In this document: in pieces, positions 1 to 6,198 of the stretch
How the letters are laid out: every line of letters begins with the position of its first letter
Position numbering within the stretch: the first letter of the stretch is position 1
Assembly: GCA_019308525.1 (NCBI GenBank)
Contig: JAFDIC010000215.1
Span: 1 to 6,812 of the forward strand
DNA: 6,812 bases
Direction: 5' to 3'
From: Deltaproteobacteria bacterium
GTDB taxonomy: Bacteria; Desulfobacterota; DSM-4660; Desulfatiglandales; HGW-15
Made by a program: the position numbers and the translations under genes
Notes under the pieces: generated by a model
What the model was told of the DNA's origin: nothing
The model's input: the letters and a program-made list of their open reading frames with translations, nothing else
The model's database searches: none

Positions 1-2
1 AA

Positions 3-149
3 CATCAAGTGATTTCAAAGGAGTTCCCCTGCGTGCCCTGCAAGGAAACGGGCTGTGGAGGCAGCATGAGGAGCCTTTGCCTGGAGAAGTTGACCGTTGA
101 AGAGGTGGAACCTGTTGTGACACGGAAGCTGTTGGAGTTTTGTCTATAG
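3..149 (+). CDS. Glycosyltransferase family 9 (LPS heptosyltransferase-like), C-terminal tail, 5' truncated
   Basis: This frame is open from the window edge and encodes the last 48 residues of a protein whose start lies upstream; it ends at TAG 147-149. The tail has a C-x2-C-x4-C-x7-C arrangement (residues 10, 13, 18 and 26 of the visible part, around CVPCKETGC), followed by LTVEEVEPVV and a short helix. A Cys-rich segment just before an 'I/LT-x-EEV' helix is typical of the C-terminus of GT9 ADP-heptose:LPS heptosyltransferases, cytoplasmic enzymes that add heptose to the inner core. The neighbouring O-antigen ligase and LPS export genes agree with this. The catalytic and nucleotide-binding domains are not visible, so donor and acceptor are unknown. 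The assignment rests on the tail motif plus context. The next gene starts 12 bases after the stop. Confidence 0.7.
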   Translation, partial: HQVISKEFPCVPCKETGCGGSMRSLCLEKLTVEEVEPVVTRKLLEFCL

Positions 150-153
150 GGGA
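148..153 (+). promoter_or_regulatory. Shine-Dalgarno for the O-antigen ligase gene
   Basis: AGGGGA overlaps the upstream TAG stop and lies 8 bases before ATG 162. An in-frame TTG at 156 would be only 2 bases from this site, so the ATG at 162 is the better start. Confidence 0.6.
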
Positions 154-161
154 TTTTGATC

Positions 162-1421
162 ATGGAATCAAGAGTAATAGTGGGTGTTACGGACGCGTCG
201 AAATGGATCCCCCGTGAGGCGCTACAGATTATTCCAAAGGCGGTCTTTGTGCTGACAGGAATCGTTTTGTCCTTGAATCCCTTTCCACACGCCACATCCA
301 TCCGGGAAGCCAGCTACTACTTGGCCCTGGCCTTGGCAACGGCTCATATTGTGAAACAGAGGGACTGGTCTTTCTTGAGGTCTGGTTTCACGCTCCCGGT
401 TGCCCTGTTTACCTTCTGGGCCTTTGTTAGCCTGTTCGGCGCCCTGGACCTGGAGACCAGCATCCATGATTTCCGAAGCCACTTGCTCGAATACATTGGC
501 CTTTTCATCCTGATAGTCGCCTTTTGCAACACCGCTGAAAGATTGCAGGTGCTCATGTGGGTCGTGGTGGTTTCGGTTACCATCTCTTCTGCCGGGCAGC
601 TGTACGGTTTCTACATAGGAGGGGACCGTGCCCTTTTGCTGCGTCTTCTTCCTGAAGACCCTCAGTATCCTGTGGGACCTGTGGGATTCATGGCCTTACA
701 CGCCTCCATTTTTGCCTTGACGCTGTTTCAGGTAGTCCGCCGTCCCTTGTCCCGGACAATCTTGGTGGTTTGTTTGCTCGTCCTGCTGGCCACCGCGGTT
801 GCGGTTCAGACCAGGGGGCTGGTGGTAGCCGCACCCCTGGTGTTTGTGGCCTTCTTTTGGGACAACAAGAAGTTGCTCGTCATATCTCTTGCAGCGGGGA
901 TGGTGTTGGGAGCCTTCACAATCGGCAAGTTACGGGGAAACCCCTTGGAAGTAGATTACAGGCCGCGTCTGACCTTCGCTTATGTTTCTTACCTTTTGAT
1001 CAGGGAGCATCCCGTAAAGGGAATCGGGTTCGGCATCAGCACCTTTAGCAACCCAAAGGCCATCGATATTGAGGCCTACAGGGCCCGCGTGCCCTTGCGC
1101 TTTCGGCACCCGACCGCGGCTATCAGCTCTTCTCACAGCATGTGGGTCGGAATCCTGGTGAGGACAGGCCTGGTTGGAGGCGGACTCTTTATCTGGATCA
1201 TGCTCAAGGCCGCCTTGATGACAAGAGAGGTCATACATAAAGCGGATGCAGAGTGGCGACGCCTTTACGGTCGCGCATCTGCCGGGGCCCTGGTGTTGTT
1301 CTCCGTTTATGGGTTGTTCAATGTTGTGTCCGTTCATTCTCTCGAAACCCTCTTGTGTCTCACTTTCGCAATGATTGCTATCCTTCACGGTTCGGCCAGA
1401 TCCCCGGTTTCCCGCTCATGA
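162..1421 (+). CDS. O-antigen ligase family membrane protein (WaaL/Wzy type)
   Basis: A 419-residue polytopic inner-membrane protein with about 12 hydrophobic segments, the first near residues 27-41 and the last two near 374-410. A longer hydrophilic loop lies at about 256-325. Family landmarks are Arg218 in a TRG motif at the start of a membrane helix, HPVKGIGFG at 283-291, and His325 in SSHSMW just before the next helix. The Arg and the loop His sit where the residues important for WaaL activity are found (known for the family; alignment is by eye). WaaL-type enzymes transfer an undecaprenyl-diphosphate-linked glycan onto lipid A-core at the periplasmic face; Wzy polymerases share the fold. 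A GT9 gene upstream and lptFG downstream favour a ligase, but a polymerase is not excluded. Length is normal for the family. The start is ATG 162, chosen for its AGGGGA site, and the 3' end overlaps the next gene by ATGA (1418-1421). Confidence 0.85.
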   Translation: MESRVIVGVTDASKWIPREALQIIPKAVFVLTGIVLSLNPFPHATSIREASYYLALALATAHIVKQRDWSFLRSGFTLPVALFTFWAFVSLFGALDLETSIHDFRSHLLEYIGLFILIVAFCNTAERLQVLMWVVVVSVTISSAGQLYGFYIGGDRALLLRLLPEDPQYPVGPVGFMALHASIFALTLFQVVRRPLSRTILVVCLLVLLATAVAVQTRGLVVAAPLVFVAFFWDNKKLLVISLAAGMVLGAFTIGKLRGNPLEVDYRPRLTFAYVSYLLIREHPVKGIGFGISTFSNPKAIDIEAYRARVPLRFRHPTAAISSSHSMWVGILVRTGLVGGGLFIWIMLKAALMTREVIHKADAEWRRLYGRASAGALVLFSVYGLFNVVSVHSLETLLCLTFAMIAILHGSARSPVSRS

Positions 1422-2560
1422 AGTCCGGGAAAAAGAAGATTGCGATTGTGGTCCCCAAGTATGGTCTAATGGGAGGCGGGGAGCGTTTTGTTTGCGAGCT
1501 AACGGAGCATCTGGCCCGGGAACCTCGATACGATATCCACGTATTGGCAAACAAATGGCGGGCGAGGTCGAACCGGGTCAAGTTCCACTATCTGCCACTC
1601 ATCAGGTTCCCCAGGTGGCTTACCACGGTCAGTTTCGCTTATTTCGCTGCCAGGAAGATCAGGAGCATGAAATTCGATGTGGTCCACGCCCACGACCGGA
1701 TATTGGAAGCCGATATATGCTCCATGCACTTCATCCCGCATCGCATCTGGGTAAGGGAGGTGCGGAGAAAGAAACTGCTGAGCCTCTTCGATCGAGCCAC
1801 GGTGTGGGTGGAGAGGAAGATGTTTTCAGCACCCAGGGCCTGTAAGTATGTCTTACCGGTCTCGTCCCTGGCGGCTGAGAAGTTTGAAGTCGAGTATTAT
1901 GCAAGAGAGCATGAGGTCCAGGTAGTGCATCCCGGGGTTGACCCGGAGGTATTCTCAAGAGGTGATGAGGGGGACAGGAACAGGGTCAGGGCCGAATTCA
2001 AGGTTTCACAAAATGACCTCTTGATTCTCTTTGCGGGGATGAATTTCGAACTTAAGGGCCTGGACAGACTCCTGGGGGCCATGGCTGGAAGCAGGAATGA
2101 AAGCCATCACAGGGACTTGAAGCTGCTTGTGGTCGGCAAGGGGAATATCAAGAAGTACCGGGCCATTGTTTCTTCTCTTGGTTTGACTGAACAAGTGTTT
2201 TTTGCGGGCGTCCGCCATGATCTCCCCACAATTTACCGCGCAGCGGATATCTTCGCCCTACTTTCCGAGTTTGATACGTTCGGAATGGTGGTCACTGAAG
2301 CCATGGCCTCTGGTCTCCCGGTTGTCATTAGTGATCGGGTAGGAGCGAAAGACCTGGTTAAGGACGCAGAGAACGGTTTTATAGTTGACGGGGCCAATCT
2401 CGGCGAGATTTCGGCGAGAATCAAGATACTGGCTTCGGACGGCAATAAGCGGAAAGAGATGGGGCAGAAGGCCAGGGAGACAGCGGCTCAGACAACCTGG
2501 GAGGCTGCGGCAAGGAAAGTGCTGGAGGCATACCGTCGTGTCACGGGAGAGGAGATGTGA
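1418..2560 (+). CDS. Glycosyltransferase family 4, WaaG-like (LPS core or O-chain sugar transfer)
   Basis: A 380-residue cytoplasmic GT-B glycosyltransferase that moves a sugar from a nucleotide-sugar donor to an LPS core or lipid-linked acceptor. The N-terminal acceptor domain opens with a beta strand and glycine loop (IAIVVPKYGLMGGGERFV, residues 8-25) and has DVVHAHDR at 87-94. The C-terminal donor domain has VVHPGVDPEVF at 169-179, LLVVGKGN at 236-243, and the donor-site segment EFDTFGMVVTEAMASGLPVV at 284-303. In that segment the usual E-x7-E pair appears as D286-x7-E294, with an extra Glu at 284. The frame is open farther upstream to 1253, but the gene start is ATG 1418: it makes an ATGA overlap with the ligase stop, and the protein then begins directly at the first Rossmann strand. 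No clear Shine-Dalgarno precedes it, which fits translational coupling. Donor and acceptor cannot be read from sequence. Confidence 0.88.
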   Translation: MKSGKKKIAIVVPKYGLMGGGERFVCELTEHLAREPRYDIHVLANKWRARSNRVKFHYLPLIRFPRWLTTVSFAYFAARKIRSMKFDVVHAHDRILEADICSMHFIPHRIWVREVRRKKLLSLFDRATVWVERKMFSAPRACKYVLPVSSLAAEKFEVEYYAREHEVQVVHPGVDPEVFSRGDEGDRNRVRAEFKVSQNDLLILFAGMNFELKGLDRLLGAMAGSRNESHHRDLKLLVVGKGNIKKYRAIVSSLGLTEQVFFAGVRHDLPTIYRAADIFALLSEFDTFGMVVTEAMASGLPVVISDRVGAKDLVKDAENGFIVDGANLGEISARIKILASDGNKRKEMGQKARETAAQTTWEAAARKVLEAYRRVTGEEM

Positions 2561-2568
2561 TGCAATAG
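2560..2568 (+). other. Minimal start-stop frame (Met-Gln-stop) at the GT4 stop codon
   Basis: The GT4 gene ends in TGATG, so an ATG at 2560 overlaps the stop. It is read as ATG CAA TAG. The purine-rich run at 2545-2554 (GGGAGAGGAG) sits 5 bases before it, ideal spacing for ribosome binding. It cannot encode a functional protein. It may be chance, or a ribosome re-initiation stop before the next frame. Confidence 0.25.
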
Positions 2569-2572
2569 CCTG

Positions 2573-2580
2573 AGGGGAGA
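2573..2580 (+). promoter_or_regulatory. Shine-Dalgarno-like site in the spacer upstream of lptF
   Basis: AGGGGAGA lies 3 bases (7 from the GGGG core) before an ATG at 2584 that opens a 28-codon frame. It is the strongest ribosome-binding-like site in the spacer, yet it is about 87 bases before the lptF ATG, too far to serve lptF directly. Confidence 0.35.
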
Positions 2581-2583
2581 GAA

Positions 2584-2670
2584 ATGATTTCGTATTCGCT
2601 TTGGGATCACAGAGGGCAGGGTAGAGAAACCAGGATTGTGTGTCAAGAGTCTCGCAGAAGCATCCAATGA
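2584..2670 (+). CDS. Possible 28-residue leader ORF overlapping the lptF start
   Basis: Starting at ATG 2584 and ending at TGA 2668-2670, this frame would encode a 28-residue, mostly polar and basic peptide beginning MISYSLWDHRG and ending RRSIQ. It has no hydrophobic segment, no signal peptide and no run of one amino acid that would suggest a classical attenuator. Two things make it worth listing: it has its own AGGGGAGA site, and its stop overlaps the lptF ATG as ATGA (2667-2670), the same arrangement seen at two confirmed gene junctions here. It could couple lptF translation to ribosomes leaving the GT4 gene. It could equally be a chance frame in a 106-base spacer. I do not recognise any homologue. 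Confidence 0.25.
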   Translation: MISYSLWDHRGQGRETRIVCQESRRSIQ

Positions 2671-3830
2671 AGAAAACCCTTAACAAATACATTCTTAACG
2701 AGATCTGGCCCACTTTTCTCACCTGCCTTCTCGTGTTTGTGTTTATTGTGCTGGCTGCCAGGATGATGAATATCATCGAATGGGTCCTCAACCGTGGGGT
2801 AGACCCCGTTCTTCTCCTGAAAATGATCATCTATCTTATGCCCAGGGTGCTCCTGTTCGCACTGCCGGCTGCCAGTCTAATGGCGGTATTTCTGGCTTTC
2901 CTGAGGCTGTCCGGGGACAACGAAATCCTGGCCCTCAAGTCCTCCGGCATAAGTCTTTACCAGATGCTTCCGCCCGTCCTGATTGTTTCACTGCTGATCT
3001 TCTCAATGGCAATGCTCATAAGTCTTTTTGGGGCCCCGTGGGGGAACAGGTCCTTTAAGGACCTAGTGTTCAAGATCGCCCAGTCAAAGGCCGATCTCGG
3101 ATTGAAGGAACGGGTATTTTGCGAGCCCTTTGACAATATCACCTTTTATATCAATAGCTTGTCATCGAGAGATGGGGTGATGAAGAATATTTTTCTGGTT
3201 GATCGGCGTGAGAAATCAGCGACCAATACCATAGTGGCCAGGGAGGGGAGGATCTTGCTCCATCCCAGGGCCAGGATAATCACGATCCAGTTCAAGGAAG
3301 GGACCATATTCAGCGTGGGGAAACGATTCGAAGCAGTCAGGACCATTGGGTTCGATACCTACAACATCAATATCGGACTGGACGATATTATGCCTTCTAT
3401 CTCTTCAAGGGAGAGGTCACCCAAGGAGATGACCCTAGGAGAACTCATGGACGGCGTCAAGAAGAGAATAAGCGATGAAACGGGTCATAACGAGATGGTT
3501 ATCGCCCTGATGGAAAAATTTAGCATCCCGTTGGCGGTATTCTTTATGGGGATTATAGGTGTCCCCTTGGGTGCGCAAATACAGGCAAGAGGACGTTTTT
3601 TGGGTATCTCGATCAGCTTGCTCGTGTTTTTTCTCTACTACATCAGCCTGGCCGGCGTGAGGAGCATCGGCGAAACAGGGGTCTTGCCTCCTCATGTGGG
3701 TCCGTGGCTGCCCGTAATATTCCTCTCTTTTGCGTGCGGATATCTTTTCTACCGGGCTGCTAACGAACGCCCTTTACCCCTCCTCGAAAGGATCATCTTC
3801 AGGCTGACCCAGGCCTCCGGGGACAGGTGA
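2667..3830 (+). CDS. lptF: LPS export ABC transporter permease LptF
   Basis: A 387-residue member of the YjgP/YjgQ permease family. LptF pairs with LptG and an LptB ATPase dimer in the inner membrane to extract LPS and pass it to LptC/LptA. Three N-terminal membrane segments (about 13-33, 50-80, 100-122) precede a periplasmic beta-jellyroll region (about 125-265), then three C-terminal segments (about 283-303, 310-330, 343-363). The cytoplasmic coupling-helix region reads DNEILALKSSGI (84-95). Its Glu86 aligns by eye with the Glu that contacts LptB in E. coli. Start choice: ATG 2667 begins MKKTLNKYILNEI, the usual compact N-terminus. An in-frame GTG at 2640 with an AGGA 4 bases upstream would add nine residues and is possible. 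LptF rather than LptG is inferred from position (first of the pair) and N-terminal character. lptG follows after one base. Confidence 0.92.
   Translation: MKKTLNKYILNEIWPTFLTCLLVFVFIVLAARMMNIIEWVLNRGVDPVLLLKMIIYLMPRVLLFALPAASLMAVFLAFLRLSGDNEILALKSSGISLYQMLPPVLIVSLLIFSMAMLISLFGAPWGNRSFKDLVFKIAQSKADLGLKERVFCEPFDNITFYINSLSSRDGVMKNIFLVDRREKSATNTIVAREGRILLHPRARIITIQFKEGTIFSVGKRFEAVRTIGFDTYNINIGLDDIMPSISSRERSPKEMTLGELMDGVKKRISDETGHNEMVIALMEKFSIPLAVFFMGIIGVPLGAQIQARGRFLGISISLLVFFLYYISLAGVRSIGETGVLPPHVGPWLPVIFLSFACGYLFYRAANERPLPLLERIIFRLTQASGDR
3819..3830 (+). promoter_or_regulatory. Shine-Dalgarno region for lptG inside the lptF 3' end
   Basis: GGGGACAGGTGA covers the last lptF codons and its TGA stop. 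The GGGGA part ends 8 bases before the lptG ATG at 3832, so lptG can be started by ribosomes finishing lptF. Confidence 0.5.
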
Positions 3831-3831
3831 G

Positions 3832-4908
3832 ATGAGAATCCTGGCGAGATATCTCACGGGAGAATATTTGAAGTCTTTGGTGCTCTGTGAAGCGGTCCTT
3901 TTCTTTATCTACCTGGTCATCGATTTCCTTCAGAGAATTGATAATTTTATCGAGGCGCAGGTTTCGAAGGGTCCCTGGTTTCTCTATTTTCTTTACAAAT
4001 GCCCCCTGATCCTCGTTCAGATGCTGCCGCCTGCGGTCTTGATCGCGGTCATAGTGATGTTTTCCTCCATGAGGAAGAGGAATGAAGTAACGGCCTTGAA
4101 GGCCAGCGGGATAAATATCTTCAGCGCGGCATCACCGGTATTCATGATCTCTCTTATCCTGGGAGGAGCGCTGTTCCTGTTCTCGGAGGTCCTTGTTCCC
4201 TTGACCAGTTCCAGGGGAAACAAGATCTGGATGACGGAGGTGGAGAAGAGAGGACCCGAGCTGTTCTATGGAAGCGACCAGATATGGTACAAGAGGGCCG
4301 ACGCCATCTACTGGGTGAAGCATTTTGATCCTAAAAGAGGGGTGATGAAAGGTCCCAGTTTTTACTTCTTTGACGATGCATTCCGTCTGGTCAAGAGAAT
4401 CGAAGGCAAGACAGGGGTCTGGAAGGAAGGGGAGTGGGAGATCCGGGATGGAATTGTGCAGGTAGCGGCGAAAGATGGGACCTATGAACTCCGGAAATTC
4501 GACAGATACCGATTAAGAATTCCCGAGACACCCGAGGCCTTTACCAAGAGTCACAGGAGGCCTGAAGAAATGAGCTACTGGCAGCTCAAGAAGTATGCCA
4601 AAAGGGTAAAGTCGGAGGGCTATGACAATACCAGGTACCTGGTGGACATGCACATCAAGGTAGCATTTCCTTTCATCGTCTTTATAATGACCATTATTGG
4701 TATGGCGATTTCCTTGAGACAGAAGGGAGATGCGACACCCCTAGTCGTGGCTATCGGGGTCGGGATTTGCTTCCTCTATATGGTGATTTTCGGGACCGCA
4801 AGGTCCCTTGGACTGGCAGGCATCCTGCCGCCCATCCTGGCCGCCTGGCTGGCAAATATCGTATTCACCCTCCTTGGTCTTTACCTGGTCATACACGTAG
4901 AGAAATAG
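3832..4908 (+). CDS. lptG: LPS export ABC transporter permease LptG
   Basis: A 358-residue YjgP/YjgQ-family permease and partner of LptF in the LptB2FG inner-membrane complex. Hydrophobic segments lie at about 14-32, 50-78 and 100-122 in the N-terminal half and 274-294, 302-320 and 330-355 in the C-terminal half. The periplasmic jellyroll lies between, about 125-245, with short alternating strands such as WEIRDGIVQV at 202-211. The coupling helix reads RKRNEVTALKASGI (81-94). Its Glu85 corresponds by eye to the LptB-contacting Glu of E. coli LptG. The N-terminus MRILARYLTGEYLKS and length are normal for the family. ATG 3832 lies one base after the lptF stop. The stop is TAG 4906-4908. A perfect AGGAGG with an in-frame ATG lies inside the gene at 4555-4572. 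No lptB or lptC is in the window; in many genomes they are at a separate locus. Confidence 0.92.
   Translation: MRILARYLTGEYLKSLVLCEAVLFFIYLVIDFLQRIDNFIEAQVSKGPWFLYFLYKCPLILVQMLPPAVLIAVIVMFSSMRKRNEVTALKASGINIFSAASPVFMISLILGGALFLFSEVLVPLTSSRGNKIWMTEVEKRGPELFYGSDQIWYKRADAIYWVKHFDPKRGVMKGPSFYFFDDAFRLVKRIEGKTGVWKEGEWEIRDGIVQVAAKDGTYELRKFDRYRLRIPETPEAFTKSHRRPEEMSYWQLKKYAKRVKSEGYDNTRYLVDMHIKVAFPFIVFIMTIIGMAISLRQKGDATPLVVAIGVGICFLYMVIFGTARSLGLAGILPPILAAWLANIVFTLLGLYLVIHVEK
4555..4560 (+). promoter_or_regulatory. Internal perfect Shine-Dalgarno in lptG
   Basis: AGGAGG sits 9 bases before an in-frame ATG at 4570 (LptG Met247). That Met lies just before the C-terminal membrane domain, so internal initiation would yield a 112-residue three-helix fragment. 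The site also encodes Arg-Arg (241-242), so coding constraint alone may explain it. Confidence 0.25.
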
Positions 4909-4926
4909 GGATGCCCTCCTGTCACC

Positions 4927-6198
4927 ATGCTAGGTAAGACCCTGCCCGTTGAAAACCCCATAAGAATATTGAGAATCATATCTCGCCTGAACATCGGCGG
5001 GCCGGCCATCCAGGCCATTTCTCTTGCCAAGGCCTTTTCGGTGTCCCCGTACCTGAGCCTCCTTGTCTGCGGTGAAGTGGGGGGCAATGAAGGGGACATG
5101 GAATACCTGGCAAAGGAGATGGGGGTAGTTCCCGTGCTGATCCCGGAGCTGGGAAGGGAAATATCGCCGGCGAGAGACATAAAAGTTTACAGGTCCCTGG
5201 TAAGGATCATCAGGGATTTCAGACCGGACATAATCCACACCCATACTGCGAAGGCCGGGACCCTGGGGCGGCTGGCAGGATTAACTTGGAACCTGCTGGC
5301 CAGACCGACTCCAAGGGTAAGGACAGTCCATACTTTCCACGGACACATATTTCACAGCTATTTTAGTAAGGCCAAGACCAATGCCTTCATAGGGATAGAG
5401 AGGTTCCTGGCCCGGTATACTGACAGAATAGTGGTAATAAGCAGCAGGCAAAAGGAGGATATCTGTCAGAAATATCGTATCGCCCCCGAAGACAAGACTA
5501 TTATCATTCCCCTGGGTTTTGATCTCCTTACGTGGCTCAACACGGCACGTGACGGCAATTCCTTGAGGGAGAGACATCTTGGTGCTACAGGGAAAGACAC
5601 CGTTCTAGTCGGCATTGTCGGAAGATTGACGGCCGTAAAGAACCACAAGATGCTCCTCGATGCAATGGGATATTTGGCCGGGACCGGCAAGCTCGGTCAC
5701 TTCAAGTTCCTCATCGTCGGGGACGGAGAACTGAGGGTGGAACTGGAGAGGTATGCGGAACAAACCAGGGTGAGAGAGTACGTTGACTTCGTCGGCTGGA
5801 CAAGGGATATGGGCTCGCTATACCACGCGTTGGACGTGCTGGTCCTGACTTCTCTCAACGAGGGGACCCCGGTAACGCTGATCGAGGCAATGGCATCAGG
5901 TGTGCCTGTCATAGCAACCGACGTGGGTGGCGTGAGGGACTTGATGGGGGTGATTGACAAGGAGACCCCCCAGGGTTATAAAGAGGCTCGGCATGGCCTC
6001 CTTGTCTCACCCGGTGACGCGGGGGCCCTGGGAAATGGCTTGGTTTCTTTCCTGGAGGAACCGGCGAGACTCAAGGCCAGGGCCGAAAAGGCAAGGGAGT
6101 TTGTTCTCCAACGATACACCCTGGAGAGGATGGTGAGGGATCTGGATGGCCTTTACAGAGATCTGGTGAGGCGATCACTGAGCGGGCAAGAAGGATGA
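4927..6198 (+). CDS. Glycosyltransferase family 4 (GT-B fold), polysaccharide assembly
   Basis: A 423-residue cytoplasmic glycosyltransferase that probably adds a sugar to a lipid-linked glycan. The N-terminal domain has RIISRLNIGGPAIQAISLA (residues 16-34), DIIHTHTAKAGTLGRLAG (101-118) and RTVHTFHGHIFHSYFS (132-147), a signature seen in exopolysaccharide and O-antigen GT4 enzymes. The donor domain has VGRLTAVKNH (231-240), FLIVGDGELR (261-270), DFVGWTRD (287-294) and the canonical E-x7-E pair, Glu312 and Glu320, in NEGTPVTLIEAMASGVPVIATDVGG (311-335). Length is normal. ATG 4927 is the first start after the in-frame lptG stop at 4906; no ATG, GTG or TTG lies between. There is no good ribosome-binding site. 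The 3' end overlaps the next gene. Sugar specificity is unknown. Placement directly before a WecA-type gene suggests an early step on undecaprenyl-PP-sugar, which is inference. Confidence 0.9.
   Translation: MLGKTLPVENPIRILRIISRLNIGGPAIQAISLAKAFSVSPYLSLLVCGEVGGNEGDMEYLAKEMGVVPVLIPELGREISPARDIKVYRSLVRIIRDFRPDIIHTHTAKAGTLGRLAGLTWNLLARPTPRVRTVHTFHGHIFHSYFSKAKTNAFIGIERFLARYTDRIVVISSRQKEDICQKYRIAPEDKTIIIPLGFDLLTWLNTARDGNSLRERHLGATGKDTVLVGIVGRLTAVKNHKMLLDAMGYLAGTGKLGHFKFLIVGDGELRVELERYAEQTRVREYVDFVGWTRDMGSLYHALDVLVLTSLNEGTPVTLIEAMASGVPVIATDVGGVRDLMGVIDKETPQGYKEARHGLLVSPGDAGALGNGLVSFLEEPARLKARAEKAREFVLQRYTLERMVRDLDGLYRDLVRRSLSGQEG
6189..6194 (+). promoter_or_regulatory. Shine-Dalgarno of the WecA-like gene
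   Basis: AGAAGG lies directly before tandem ATGs at 6195 and 6198. Spacing is 0 bases to the first and 3 to the second. The first ATG overlaps the upstream TGA (6196-6198). Either Met could be used. Confidence 0.4.

Noticed and set aside
90..118. TTGACC followed 17 bases later by TGTTGT as a promoter for the ligase gene
   Set aside because: The -35 is reasonable but the -10 matches only 3 of 6 positions, and it lies inside the GT9 coding tail; it is not enough to call a promoter.
930..1388. 152-codon minus-strand open frame within the ligase gene
   Set aside because: It is complementary to conserved ligase motifs and its translation is not recognisable.
1253..1417. Extension of the first GT4 frame 55 codons upstream of ATG 1418
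   Set aside because: It lies wholly inside the ligase coding region, its translation is not GT-like, and the ATGA overlap at 1418 with the first Rossmann strand directly after gives a convincing start.
2401..2419. Direct repeat CGGCGAGA separated by 3 bases
   Set aside because: It lies in the GT4 coding region (LGEISARIK) and is a short chance repeat with no further copies noticed.
2258..2830. 190-codon minus-strand open frame spanning the GT4/lptF spacer
   Set aside because: It is antisense to two well-supported genes; its translation has no domain signature and looks like a shadow of their codon bias.
4911..4937. Eight-codon frame starting at ATG 4911, overlapping the second GT4 start
   Set aside because: Very short, with only a weak GGG directly in front and an end inside the GT4 gene; no sign it is translated.
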